NCBI RefSeq assembly: GCF_018861045.1
Contig: NZ_JAHKQJ010000005.1
Location: 310,001-374,000 of the forward strand
Origin: Octadecabacter sp. B2R22
Lineage (GTDB): Bacteria > Pseudomonadota > Alphaproteobacteria > Rhodobacterales > Rhodobacteraceae
DNA length: 64,000 nt
Reading direction: 5' to 3'
Shown here: positions 36,622 through 45,380 of the stretch, piece by piece
How positions within the stretch are numbered: position 1 is the first letter of the stretch
Layout of the letters: the number at the start of each line of letters is the position of its first letter
Program-made: the position numbers and the translations under genes
The notes under the pieces: generated by a model
What the model was told of the DNA's origin: nothing
Seen by the model: the letters and a program-made list of their open reading frames with translations, nothing else
Databases searched by the model: none

Positions 36622-36629
36622 CGAAAGTT

Positions 36630-36758
36630 CAGGAGGTGATGCCGGTTAGAGGGTCTCACCTATCGAATTACGTGCCCAAGGGCTGCCTTAGACGCGCGCC
36701 TCCATAGTTGTCCCGACATGTACCACTTCTATCTTTCTCGACACTGGATCACCTCCTG
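36630..36758 (-). repeat. 11-bp inverted repeat spanning a tiny ORF
   Basis: CAGGAGGTGAT at the 5' end of the minus-strand transcript (36758-36748) is perfectly complementary to ATCACCTCCTG (36640-36630). One arm is the Shine-Dalgarno of the tiny ORF at 36688-36744, so pairing would hide it. The terminator follows 9 bases after the right arm. Confidence 0.75.
36688..36744 (-). CDS. Candidate 18-residue peptide with an exceptional Shine-Dalgarno
   Basis: A GTG at 36744 begins an 18-codon frame (MSRKIEVVHVGTTMEARV if GTG is read as Met), ending in TAA at 36690-36688. The ribosome site AGGAGGTGATCC (36757-36746) is complementary to all 12 bases of the usual 16S rRNA tail, far more than normal, and lies one base before the GTG. 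An 11-bp inverted repeat can sequester it and a strong terminator follows. I do not recognise the peptide. It could be a small regulatory peptide, a leader, or a ribosome-binding decoy RNA. Confidence 0.45.
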   Translation of the reverse strand: MSRKIEVVHVGTTMEARV

Positions 36759-36825
36759 TTCATTGTTTCGCCTAAGGACAGGTTGGCACAACTTCTGGGG
36801 ATTACCAAAGATTTTTTCACAACAT

Positions 36826-37461
36826 TTATGTGACGCGTTGTAAGCGCCCCACAATTAGGCGGAATGGTACGAGGGCGATCAAAGCGATAATCAGCTTCAC
36901 GCCCCAGTCGGCCACGGCCAGTGTGACCCATAGTGGTGCGTCCGGTCCGCTCAGCAGGAATGGAACACTGTCCCAAGCCCAAGAGACTTCACTATCTGCC
37001 GCCGCGCCAAATGACACGAAGCTGCTGAAGGCGATGGTAAAGAACAATGCAGTGTCGATGGTGGAGCCGATTAACGTGGACGCAAGTGGCGCCTTCCACC
37101 AAGTCCCGTCGCGCAAGCGTTGGAAGATCGCAACATCGATCAGTTGCGCGGTAAGGAAGGCCACGGCAGAGCCGATTGCCACGCGCAGAGCCACGGCAGG
37201 GAATTCATAACCGTCACCTTGGATCATGATCTGGCTGCCGATCAGTGAGCAGATTACACCGACGATGAAGCCGATAAACACCACGCGACGCGCAGGCCCC
37301 GCACCATAAACGCGGTTCATTAGGTCAGTCACAAGAAAAGCGAGCGGGTAGGTGAATGCACCCCATGTGAGCAATCCATCGAGGATTAGGAACTGCACAA
37401 GGATGTTTGATGCCACCACGACGATGGCCATGGCGATTACGCCAGGAAGAAGTTTGGTCAT
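36826..37461 (-). CDS. yhhQ: Queuosine precursor transporter (YhhQ/VUT family)
   Basis: 211 residues from ATG 37461; a TTG seven codons upstream is less likely. Five to six hydrophobic segments are visible, with the family core ILDGLLTWGAFTYPLAFLVT and DLMNRVYGAGPARRVV near residues 25-55. YhhQ imports 7-deazaguanine precursors of queuosine, a modified base at tRNA position 34. No queuosine biosynthesis genes are seen in this window. The transcript continues into the tiny ORF region. Confidence 0.9.
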   Translation of the reverse strand: MTKLLPGVIAMAIVVVASNILVQFLILDGLLTWGAFTYPLAFLVTDLMNRVYGAGPARRVVFIGFIVGVICSLIGSQIMIQGDGYEFPAVALRVAIGSAVAFLTAQLIDVAIFQRLRDGTWWKAPLASTLIGSTIDTALFFTIAFSSFVSFGAAADSEVSWAWDSVPFLLSGPDAPLWVTLAVADWGVKLIIALIALVPFRLIVGRLQRVT

Positions 37462-37516
37462 TTTATCAATCCGTTTTGACAAGGTAGTCGGACACTTGGC
37501 CCTTCAGAATAAAGGA

Positions 37517-37539
37517 CGCCGCCCTAATGAGGGGCGGCG
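37517..37539. terminator. Terminator-like hairpin between mepA and yhhQ
   Basis: CGCCGCCC and GGGCGGCG form an eight-bp stem with a seven-base loop, followed on the minus strand by CCTTTATTC. It lies 23 bases past the mepA stop. Confidence 0.6.
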
Positions 37540-37561
37540 CCGAACTTGTCAAACGTATTGT

Positions 37562-38503
37562 TCATTGGCTTGCTGCGACAGTCAGACACTGGCTCGGAAG
37601 GCGTGCCATCGTGGCGGGCCCCCTTGGTGTGCTGGGTGTGGAACTTGCGGGTGGCGGTGGTGGCGGGTTCAAGATGTTGTTTACCCAAGTTTGTGCATCT
37701 GCACATCCGTCACCGGCAGGCGGCGGCGCTTGGTTTTCACAATCGCTTTGGCCGGCAGGGCAGCTTAGGCGGACGTGGAAATGGTAATGATGTCCCCACC
37801 AAGGCCGGATCTTATTGAGCCACGACCGATCTCCCGTCTCCCAATTACACATCGCTACTTTGGCGCCGGGAAACACAAAAATCCGAGCGACGCGGTCATC
37901 GCTGGCTGCAGCACGCAGCAATTGCATGTGCTGTTCGGTCCAGCTGGAGTTCGTGTAAGCACCCCGTTCGCGGCGCATGGAAATCGAAGACAGGTTTTCA
38001 CGCTCGGTGCGGCTGAGGTCGAGCCGGTCTGGCTGTAGCATCCAGATATCAACGTCCAATCCAATCTGGTGAGACGCGTGGCCAGATAGCATTGGGCCAC
38101 CACGTGGTTGGCTCATGTCGCCTACATAGAGGCCTTCCCAATCGGGTAAAGTCGCGGCAAACCGGCTTAGGTCCTGAACGTAGTCAACCAAAGTTGGCTG
38201 ACCCCAGTTGCGGTTACGAGACAAGCGCATCGCCTGCCACGTCGGCCCGGTTTCTGCCAATTGCTCGGCGCCCGCTTGGCAACCACGCGCATAACCACCA
38301 AAGCTTTCGCTGCGTTGGTTAGAGGCAACAGGGATATGGCCAAACACCTCTTTGGCGACACGGGTGTCGTTTGCGTTCTGCGTCGAAATCGTTGCTGCAG
38401 GGCGCGTATCCTCGGGCGCTGCGCGGCTCACATCCGAATTGCGGCAACTTGCCGTAAAGCAGAGTGCGGCAATCACAATACCGGTTCTGACTAGGTTGGC
38501 CAT
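37562..38503 (-). CDS. mepA: Penicillin-insensitive murein endopeptidase MepA, lipoprotein
   Basis: 313 residues. The N-terminus TGIVIAALCFTASCRN has a lipobox ending in Cys at about residue 20, so it is probably an outer-membrane lipoprotein. The zinc and catalytic motifs of MepA are present: SGHASHQIGLDVDIWM (about residues 138-153) and WWGHHYHFHVRLSC (about 231-244). It cuts peptide cross-links of peptidoglycan. The C-terminus has a Pro-run (NPPPPPPASS) and about 40 residues beyond the domain. Its start overlaps the MFS stop by 13 bases. Confidence 0.93.
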   Translation of the reverse strand: MANLVRTGIVIAALCFTASCRNSDVSRAAPEDTRPAATISTQNANDTRVAKEVFGHIPVASNQRSESFGGYARGCQAGAEQLAETGPTWQAMRLSRNRNWGQPTLVDYVQDLSRFAATLPDWEGLYVGDMSQPRGGPMLSGHASHQIGLDVDIWMLQPDRLDLSRTERENLSSISMRRERGAYTNSSWTEQHMQLLRAAASDDRVARIFVFPGAKVAMCNWETGDRSWLNKIRPWWGHHYHFHVRLSCPAGQSDCENQAPPPAGDGCADAQTWVNNILNPPPPPPASSTPSTPRGPATMARLPSQCLTVAASQ

Positions 38504-39870
38504 TCGTCTCGATCTCCTTCGGGGTTAACCCACCATAACAATACAAGCCCACATAGAAAGAGGAAGATGACTGGCAGGAAACCCAACTGAGTGTTCCCAG
38601 TCATCCAAGTGAACAACGTAATCCCTGCGGGCGCGAGGAAGGCCGTTGCTTTGCCGGAGAGTGCAAATAACCCGAATGCCTCAGCGGGGCGATCAGGATG
38701 CGTATGACGTACCATCATGGAACGGCTGGCCGAATAGACGGCCCCACCAGCGCCACCGATTACCGCGCCACAGACGTAGAATATTGTGTCGGGCAGTGTG
38801 GAATCCGCGGCCAGTGGAACCCAGAATAGCTGTTCCCGTGACATTCCGACAATGGTGATGCTCACCAAAATCAAGAACCAGACGGACACGCGGATCACAG
38901 GTTTTGGTCCGAAACGTCTGTCCGCTAATCCCGCCAGCCAAGTTGTGATCGCAGCGGCAATCGCGGCAACGACGCCAAAGACACCGATTTTGGTAATGCC
39001 CCAATCCAGAACAAGCGCAGCATATACCCCGCCAAAGGCATAAAGCGCATTCAAGGCGTCGCGGTAAAACATCGACCCGATGAGGAAGTTCAAAAGGCTT
39101 TTGCGTTCCTTCACGCTCTTTAGTGTCTGCCAAAGATCACCGGCGACAGCGCGGAATTGGGTGGATTTCCCACCTGCCTTTGGATCATCCCGCACCCACA
39201 GAAAGAATGGGATCATAAAAACGGCATACCAGATCGCGATAAAGGGCCCTGCAAATCGCGTGCCTTCTTTTTCGTCTGGGTTAAGCCCGAATGGAGGCTC
39301 AAGCCCCACGAAAATTGTACGCCCGTTGTCTTGTTCAACAAACAGCAGCAACATAAGCGCCAAAGCAACCACACCACCCCAATACCCGAATGCGGCGCCA
39401 GATCCGCTGATGCGGCCAACTTCGTCTTTGGATCCAAGGCTGGGCAGGATGGCATTAATGAAATTCAAAGCAGATTCCGCTGCGATGAAGGCGACAAAGA
39501 ACAAGACCAACACGAGGTAAAGCGCATTGGCATCGGGCGTTAGCATCCATGTCGACGTCGATGCGACCACGAACAGCACTGAAAAGAAAGCGATCCACGG
39601 GATTTTACGCCCTGAGTTATCTGCAAATGCACCAAGAAACGGCGCGGTAAAGGCGATGACCAATCCGGCGATGGTTTGTGCAGCGGACCATGTTCCGGTT
39701 GCGTGGGCTTTCGCCGCCTCTTCATCGAGGCCAGTTCCAATGAAGTACTGCGCGGCAACCGTCGCAAAATAGGGACCAAATACGAACGTTAGGCCAAGCG
39801 TATAAAAAGGCTGCGCAGCCCAATCAAAGGCCATCCACCCCCAAATGCGTTTCTTAGATACAGTTGCCAT
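38491..39870 (-). CDS. MFS transporter, UMF1/Atg22 type
   Basis: 459 residues from ATG 39870; AAGGGAA precedes it. About twelve membrane helices are visible. The N-terminal WGWMAFDWAAQPFYTLGLTF and VFGPYFATVAA, together with APFLGAFADNSGRKIPWIAF in the loop, match the UMF1 family related to yeast Atg22. Substrate unknown, possibly amino acids. The 3' end overlaps the mepA start, so the two are co-transcribed. Confidence 0.88.
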   Translation of the reverse strand: MATVSKKRIWGWMAFDWAAQPFYTLGLTFVFGPYFATVAAQYFIGTGLDEEAAKAHATGTWSAAQTIAGLVIAFTAPFLGAFADNSGRKIPWIAFFSVLFVVASTSTWMLTPDANALYLVLVLFFVAFIAAESALNFINAILPSLGSKDEVGRISGSGAAFGYWGGVVALALMLLLFVEQDNGRTIFVGLEPPFGLNPDEKEGTRFAGPFIAIWYAVFMIPFFLWVRDDPKAGGKSTQFRAVAGDLWQTLKSVKERKSLLNFLIGSMFYRDALNALYAFGGVYAALVLDWGITKIGVFGVVAAIAAAITTWLAGLADRRFGPKPVIRVSVWFLILVSITIVGMSREQLFWVPLAADSTLPDTIFYVCGAVIGGAGGAVYSASRSMMVRHTHPDRPAEAFGLFALSGKATAFLAPAGITLFTWMTGNTQLGFLPVIFLFLCGLVLLWWVNPEGDRDEWPT

Positions 39871-39932
39871 TGATAATTCCCTTTTCCCTAAGCGCGATAA
39901 GACAGGGAAAGCGATGAACTGGCAATGCCGCT

Positions 39933-40475
39933 TTACGTCGGGTTCAACTCTGGCGGCCAAGTTCTGGTTGCTTCGGCGTCAATCCAGTTTTTAACCCACT
40001 CGGCGGGTTCGGGGCGTGGATCTGAAATTCCCATTGCATCGAGCAAAACTTCTGTCGGAACTGCGCGACCTTTTTCAACAACGGCCGTGCGGAACAACAC
40101 ATGGCTGGCACAGGTGCCGTCTTTCTTGAACATGCCCTGTTCAATGTAGACGAATCGTTCATCCCACGTGGCGATTTTCGTGCGGGTCTCATATTTTTCA
40201 AACGGAGTAATCCGCTTGCGGTAACGGATTGACGTGCCCGCAACAGTCAGTCCCCACCGCTTTTTTTTGAGCAGCGCCCAAAGACCCATCCGTACGGCAG
40301 CCTGAAACCGCCCCATTTCATAAAGCGTCAGAATACGGCCGTTGTTCATTTCTGCGAAAATATCACAATCGACCAAACGACAACGGTGCTGGGACACGTG
40401 CATGTCCAGCGGGTTCATCGGGGGCATTTTACGGGCTGCGAACAAAGTCCAGCCAAGTCGAATAAATGGGTACAT
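39933..40475 (-). CDS. Acyl-CoA thioesterase-like hotdog protein
   Basis: 180-residue protein with a 4HBT-type hotdog fold. VDCDIFAEMNNGRILTLYEM has the family's Asp and Asn near residues 36-45, and GLTVAGTSIRYRKRITPFEK follows. The domain is close to the THEM6 group. A substrate is not evident. It lies between the MFS gene and a divergent YggT gene. Confidence 0.8.
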   Translation of the reverse strand: MYPFIRLGWTLFAARKMPPMNPLDMHVSQHRCRLVDCDIFAEMNNGRILTLYEMGRFQAAVRMGLWALLKKKRWGLTVAGTSIRYRKRITPFEKYETRTKIATWDERFVYIEQGMFKKDGTCASHVLFRTAVVEKGRAVPTEVLLDAMGISDPRPEPAEWVKNWIDAEATRTWPPELNPT

Positions 40476-40587
40476 GCAACCTAAAGACGTCTAAGTGACG
40501 TGCACGTCAAGTATTGACGCTACGGAAGGTTATTGCCCTTTTGCGTTTGTATGCTTACCTCAGCCCAAACCAATTCAAGGACTCATC

Positions 40588-40875
40588 ATGGTATCCATTA
40601 TTCAAATCCTTCTCATGGTCGTCGGCGTCCTGCGCATGTTCATCATCGCGCATTTCATCATGTCATGGCTGATCCAGTTCCAAGTCCTCAACATTCGCCA
40701 GCAATTCGTCGCGCAAATTTGGTACGGTCTGAGCCGCCTGTTAGAACCTATCTACGGGCCGATCCGTCGTATCCTACCGCAAATGGGCGGGATCGACTTG
40801 TCGCCATTGGTGGCGCTTCTGGGTCTCGAAGCGGTCCGCATTGTCTTAACCAATCAACTGATCGCTTTCTCCTAA
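40588..40875 (+). CDS. YggT family membrane protein
   Basis: 95 residues with two hydrophobic segments (about 2-30 and 64-88) and the YggT signature LSRLLEPIYGPIRRILPQMG. I start it at ATG 40588. Related proteins are inner-membrane and often near cell-division or osmotic genes; the role is unclear. It precedes recQ by 75 bases on the same strand. Confidence 0.88.
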   Translation: MVSIIQILLMVVGVLRMFIIAHFIMSWLIQFQVLNIRQQFVAQIWYGLSRLLEPIYGPIRRILPQMGGIDLSPLVALLGLEAVRIVLTNQLIAFS

Positions 40876-40949
40876 GGCTTGCCCCCAACCCTGTGCTGTG
40901 ATTCTTTGCGCTCAAACGAGCAATAAAACAAACACACAGGTTTCTTGGA

Positions 40950-42983
40950 ATGAGCGCTGCCACGCTTTTACGTGATGTCTTTGGCTTTGACGGTTTCCGT
41001 CCGGGCCAACAAGAGATCGTTGAAGCCGTGACAGACGGCAAGAACACGCTTGCCATCATGCCAACTGGCGGTGGCAAGTCGCTGTGTTTTCAGCTGCCAG
41101 CACTGGTGCGTGACGGTGTGACCGTCGTGATTTCCCCGCTGATTGCCCTTATGCGCGACCAAGTGCGCGGCCTTCGCGAAGCAGGCGTCGTCGCGGGGGC
41201 TTTGACCTCTGGTAACACCGAAGAAGAAACCGATGAAGTTTGGCGCAACCTTGAAAACGGCACGTTGAAACTTCTCTATATCGCGCCTGAACGTCTGGCA
41301 TCGAATGGTGCACAGCGAATGTTGCGTCAGGCGGGGGTGTCGATGATCGCCGTGGATGAAGCGCACTGTGTGTCGCAATGGGGCCATGATTTTCGACCGG
41401 ACTACCTGCGGATCGGGGAGCTGCGCCGGGACCTCGACGTGCCACTGGCCGCCTTCACGGCAACCGCGGATGCCGAAACGCGTGACGAAATCGTAGCAAA
41501 ACTGTTTGGAGACCAACCGCCGGAAATCTTTCTGCACGGTTTTGATCGCCCAAATATCCACCTCGCGTTTGCCGCCAAAGATGGCCCGCGCGCGCAAATC
41601 TTGCGCTTTGCTGCAGCGCGCAAAGATCAAGCCGGCATTGTCTATTGCGGCACCCGCGCCAAGACCGAGACCCTCGCCAGGGCGTTGAGTGACCAAGGCC
41701 ACACCGCCTGCTACTACCACGGAGGGATGGAGGCTGACGATCGTCGCATTGTTGAACGTCGTTTCCAACAAGAAGACGGGTTGATCGTCTGCGCCACCGT
41801 CGCCTTTGGCATGGGGATCGACAAACCCGATATCCGTTGGGTTGCCCATGCGGACCTGCCGAAATCGATCGAGTCCTACTATCAGGAAATCGGGCGTGCA
41901 GGTCGCGATGGCGATCCCGCTGAAACGCTCACCCTGTTTGGCCCAGACGATATCCGCTACCGTCGCCAACAGATCGACGAAGGCCTTGCACCGCCGGAAC
42001 GACGAGAGGCCGACCACGGCCGCCTCAACGCTCTTCTCGGCCTTGCCGAGGCGCTGAAATGTCGCCGCGTGAATCTCCTGTCCTATTTCGGCGAAGACCC
42101 CGCGCCCTGTGGAAACTGCGATCTCTGTGACAAACCCGCCGATGTCTTCGATGGTACGACACCCGTACGAATGGCTCTTTCCGCCGCGCTGCGTACTGAT
42201 GAACGGTTCGGGGCAGGGCATCTGATCGATATTCTCCTCGGGAATATGACCGACAAAGTACGACAGTGGAACCACGACGAACTGCCGACCTTCGCTGTCG
42301 GCAAAGACTATTCCCGCGTGCAATGGCAGGCCATCTTCCGCCAGATTATGGGCCATGACCTGATGCGCCCTGATGCCGAACGCCACGGAGCCTTGCGGAT
42401 GACGCAAAAGGCCCGCCCTATCTTGCGGGATGAGGCCAAGATCGACCTGCGCCGCGACACGATCAAAGCCGCAAAATCCGGACCAAAGGTCAAACAAATG
42501 GTGTCCGAGGAAGACGCCCCCTTACTGTCCGCGCTAAAGGCCAAACGCCGTGCCTTTGCAGAACAGCTCGGTGGCCCCGCCTACATCGTTTTCAATGACC
42601 GTACCCTGATAGAAATGGCCGAAAAGCGGCCTACCAACCTCGATGAAATGGCACGCATTGGCGGCGTTGGCACCAAAAAGCTCGACAGCTATGGCTCGGC
42701 CTTTCTTGAGGTCATCAATGGCGAGGCCGAGGCGCTCCATCCGCAGCGCCAAAAACTCGCAGGGCGAACCGAAGGCTCGATCTATGACCGTCTGCTCGAA
42801 GTGCAGGCCGATCTATCTCGCGGACCGGAAGGAACAGATAAACCGATGTCTTGCACCGCGTCACAACTGGCCAAGGTTGCCAGCCAGAAACCCTCCGACG
42901 AAGCCGCAATCGCCCGTGTGCTCGGCGAGCGCCACGCTGATCGGTTTGGTACTGCGTTTCTTGAAATTTTGCGCGATGTCTAG
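40950..42983 (+). CDS. recQ: ATP-dependent DNA helicase RecQ
   Basis: 677 residues. Helicase motifs: Walker A IMPTGGGKSLCFQLPAL (about residues 36-52), DEAH in IAVDEAHCVSQWGHDFRPDY, motif VI YYQEIGRAGRDGDPAE. The zinc-binding segment CRRVNLLSYFGEDPAPCGNC with CDLC follows, then a winged helix and a C-terminal HRDC domain. RecQ unwinds 3'-5' in recombination and replication restart. Full-length. It precedes yaaA. Confidence 0.96.
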   Translation: MSAATLLRDVFGFDGFRPGQQEIVEAVTDGKNTLAIMPTGGGKSLCFQLPALVRDGVTVVISPLIALMRDQVRGLREAGVVAGALTSGNTEEETDEVWRNLENGTLKLLYIAPERLASNGAQRMLRQAGVSMIAVDEAHCVSQWGHDFRPDYLRIGELRRDLDVPLAAFTATADAETRDEIVAKLFGDQPPEIFLHGFDRPNIHLAFAAKDGPRAQILRFAAARKDQAGIVYCGTRAKTETLARALSDQGHTACYYHGGMEADDRRIVERRFQQEDGLIVCATVAFGMGIDKPDIRWVAHADLPKSIESYYQEIGRAGRDGDPAETLTLFGPDDIRYRRQQIDEGLAPPERREADHGRLNALLGLAEALKCRRVNLLSYFGEDPAPCGNCDLCDKPADVFDGTTPVRMALSAALRTDERFGAGHLIDILLGNMTDKVRQWNHDELPTFAVGKDYSRVQWQAIFRQIMGHDLMRPDAERHGALRMTQKARPILRDEAKIDLRRDTIKAAKSGPKVKQMVSEEDAPLLSALKAKRRAFAEQLGGPAYIVFNDRTLIEMAEKRPTNLDEMARIGGVGTKKLDSYGSAFLEVINGEAEALHPQRQKLAGRTEGSIYDRLLEVQADLSRGPEGTDKPMSCTASQLAKVASQKPSDEAAIARVLGERHADRFGTAFLEILRDV

Positions 42984-43034
42984 ACCTTCACCGCAAACGC
43001 ACTATCTATTTCCTACCCAATCAAAGGCCATCCC

Positions 43035-43808
43035 ATGCTGACTGTCATTTCGCCCGCCAAATCCCTCAACACAGACCCCGTGTCCGTTGAGGTGAGCGCG
43101 CCAGACTTCCAGAAAGAAGCAATCAGCCTCGCTAAGACATCCCGCAACCTCACGCTTGGTGGGCTGAAGGACCTCATGTCGATTTCCGATGATCTAGCCA
43201 AACTGAACCGTGACCGTTTCAAAGCCTTCGCAGATGTGCCCATGGCCGATCAAACCAAGGCAGCTGCGTTTATGTTTGATGGTGACACGTACCAAGGGCT
43301 AGAGGTCAAAACACTTGGCGAGGACGACTTGTCTTATGCGCAAAATCACTTGCGTATTCTGTCTGGCCTTTACGGCCTTCTGCGCCCCCTCGACGCGATC
43401 CAGCCCTACCGTCTGGAAATGGGCAGCCGACTGAAAACCCGTCGCGGCAAGAACCTTTATGACTACTGGGGCACGACGATTTCCAAGGCGTTGAATGAGC
43501 TTGGTGAGGCGCAGAATACGGACACACTCGTCAATTGCGCGTCCCAAGAATACTTTGGCGCAGCGGACACCAAAGCACTGAAGCTAAACGTCATTACGCC
43601 CGTGTTCATGGAGGTCAAAGATGACCGCCCACGTATCGTCAGCTTTTTTGCCAAGCGTGCACGCGGGGGCATGGCGCGCCATGTCGTCGAAAACCGCGTC
43701 ACGACGATGGACGGTTTGCGGGACTTCGGGGCAGGTGGTTATGTCTATGACGCCGATCTCAGCGAAGACAATAAACCAGTGTTCCTGCGCGACTATCCTA
43801 CCGCTTAA
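43035..43808 (+). CDS. yaaA: Peroxide stress protein YaaA
   Basis: 257 residues. The N-terminal MLTVISPAKSLN, the loop FKAFADVPMADQTKAAAFMF, GDTYQGLEVKTL and the YGLLRPLDAIQPYRLEMGSR segment define the YaaA (DUF328) family, which lowers free iron and limits DNA damage under peroxide. It follows recQ by 51 bases. Its stop overlaps the thiolase stop by four bases on the other strand. Confidence 0.95.
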   Translation: MLTVISPAKSLNTDPVSVEVSAPDFQKEAISLAKTSRNLTLGGLKDLMSISDDLAKLNRDRFKAFADVPMADQTKAAAFMFDGDTYQGLEVKTLGEDDLSYAQNHLRILSGLYGLLRPLDAIQPYRLEMGSRLKTRRGKNLYDYWGTTISKALNELGEAQNTDTLVNCASQEYFGAADTKALKLNVITPVFMEVKDDRPRIVSFFAKRARGGMARHVVENRVTTMDGLRDFGAGGYVYDADLSEDNKPVFLRDYPTA

Positions 43809-44980
43809 ATACGTTCGATTGCCACCGCGATGCCCTGACCGCCACCAATGCACATGGTGATTAACGCGCATTTGCCGCCGGTCCGTTCCAACTCGTACAT
43901 TGCCTTTACAGTGATGATTGCGCCGGTCGCACCCACGGGATGACCAAACGCAATTGCGCCGCCATTCGGGTTCACCTTCGTTGGATCAAGGCCGAGTTCT
44001 TTGTTCACGGCAAGCGCCTGAGACGCAAAGGCCTCATTGCTTTCGATGACATCGAAATCGCCAACCGATAGCCCGGTCTTGGCCAACAGGTTTTTAACCG
44101 CAGGCACGGGGCCGATCCCCATGACTTCGGGCCGCACGCCGGCATGGCCGTAACCCAAAACGCGGAACTTTGGTGTCAGCCCTGCTTTTTCGGCGGCGTC
44201 AGCGGTGGCCAGGACCACAGCCGCAGCCCCGTCGTTGATGCCGGACGCATTGCCCGCCGTGACAGTTCCGTCTTTTTGGAAAACAGTGCGAAGCCTACTC
44301 AAGGCCTCAAGCGTCGTCGCTTTTGGATGTTCGTCGCGCTGAAACTGCACGACCTCTCGGCGTTTTTTCACCTCAACCGGAACGATCTGCTCGTCGAAAT
44401 ATCCAGCCTCGATGGCAGCCGCTGCACGGTTTTGGGATTCGAGCGCAAAGGCATCTTGATCCTGCCGCGTGACCTTATGCTCGTCAGCTACGTTCTCAGC
44501 AGTGACACCCATATGCCCCGTTCCAAACGGACAGTTTAGGGCTCCGAGCATCATATCTTTGCCAACCACATCGCCCATTTTGGCACCCCAACGGGCATCG
44601 GGCAAAATGTAAGGAGAACGGCTCATGTTTTCTGCGCCACCGGCCAGACCAAATTCCGCATCGCCGAGGGACAGCGACTGAACAACAGAAATAATCGCCT
44701 GAAGGCCAGAGCCGCACAAACGGTTCACGTTCATAGCAGGAACTGTATTGGGGACACCCGCCTGCATCGCAGCCACGCGGCTCAAATACATGTCGCGCGG
44801 CTCGGTGTTGATGGCGTGGCCGAAGGTCACTGTGCCGATCTGCCGCGTGTCAACTCCGCCGCGTTCCATCGCCGCTTTGGCGACCGTCGCACCAAGGTCA
44901 ATTGGCGCGACACCGGCAAGGCTTCCACCAAAGGCGCCAATAGCAGTCCGTGCTCCGGACAAGATTACGATCTCTGACAT
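43805..44980 (-). CDS. Acetyl-CoA acetyltransferase (thiolase)
   Basis: 391 residues from ATG 44980. The active-site Cys is in MNVNRLCGSGLQAI (about residue 88), the His in FGHPVGATGA, and the second Cys in ITMCIGGGQG at the end. It condenses two acetyl-CoA units to acetoacetyl-CoA, reversibly. No phaB or phaC is adjacent, so it may serve polyhydroxybutyrate or fatty acid metabolism. The next gene upstream is a small hypothetical. Confidence 0.94.
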   Translation of the reverse strand: MSEIVILSGARTAIGAFGGSLAGVAPIDLGATVAKAAMERGGVDTRQIGTVTFGHAINTEPRDMYLSRVAAMQAGVPNTVPAMNVNRLCGSGLQAIISVVQSLSLGDAEFGLAGGAENMSRSPYILPDARWGAKMGDVVGKDMMLGALNCPFGTGHMGVTAENVADEHKVTRQDQDAFALESQNRAAAAIEAGYFDEQIVPVEVKKRREVVQFQRDEHPKATTLEALSRLRTVFQKDGTVTAGNASGINDGAAAVVLATADAAEKAGLTPKFRVLGYGHAGVRPEVMGIGPVPAVKNLLAKTGLSVGDFDVIESNEAFASQALAVNKELGLDPTKVNPNGGAIAFGHPVGATGAIITVKAMYELERTGGKCALITMCIGGGQGIAVAIERI

Positions 44981-45062
44981 GGTATGTTCCCCCGTTACTT
45001 CGGGGCAACCTATCTGGCGACGGCCGTCTGCCAAGACTTACGTTGCGACCGTCGCCCGAAAT

Positions 45063-45227
45063 TCAAAGAACCTGACGATTGGCAACGGTCAAATCGCGCG
45101 TTTCGTCCGCGCCCGTCAGCAACGTCCAAATTCTGAACATCGACATCCGATCGCTCATCTGGTCGATCGCGTCATCATGCGTTTCTTGCAGTTTTAGAAC
45201 AGGAACAGTTTGGTTCGTATTGGTCAT
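45063..45227 (-). CDS. Small hypothetical protein
   Basis: 54 residues from ATG 45227 (MTNTNQTVPVLKLQETHDDA), with AAGGGTAAA upstream. The end reads RMSMFRIWTLLTGADETRDL followed by TVANRQVL. No family recognised. Same strand as the thiolase but separated by about 80 bases; divergent from the ABC exporter operon. Confidence 0.5.
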   Translation of the reverse strand: MTNTNQTVPVLKLQETHDDAIDQMSDRMSMFRIWTLLTGADETRDLTVANRQVL

Positions 45228-45380
45228 TGGCACTTTACCCTTTTGGCAATCTAATTGGATCGCCCCCACATGAAAGAGAATGTGCCGCAGCCCTTTACCA
45301 ATTCCTTAACTCGCGTTGGGGCCTTAGAGATGATTTAACTTAATCGAGTTTCCAAATGGCCTAAAGTTGGACTGAGCCCT

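Noticed and set aside
36639-36707. 22-codon plus-strand frame starting next to AGGAGGTG
   Set aside because: The ribosome site is only two bases from the ATG, too close for use; it mirrors the minus-strand arrangement.
36746-36757. Plus-strand GGATCACCTCCT, identical to the 3' end of 16S rRNA
   Set aside because: No other rRNA sequence is nearby; it is just the complement of the strong Shine-Dalgarno of the tiny minus-strand ORF.
40968-42497. 509-codon open frame on the minus strand
   Set aside because: It is antisense to recQ, whose motifs are intact on plus; the open frame comes from GC-rich codon use.
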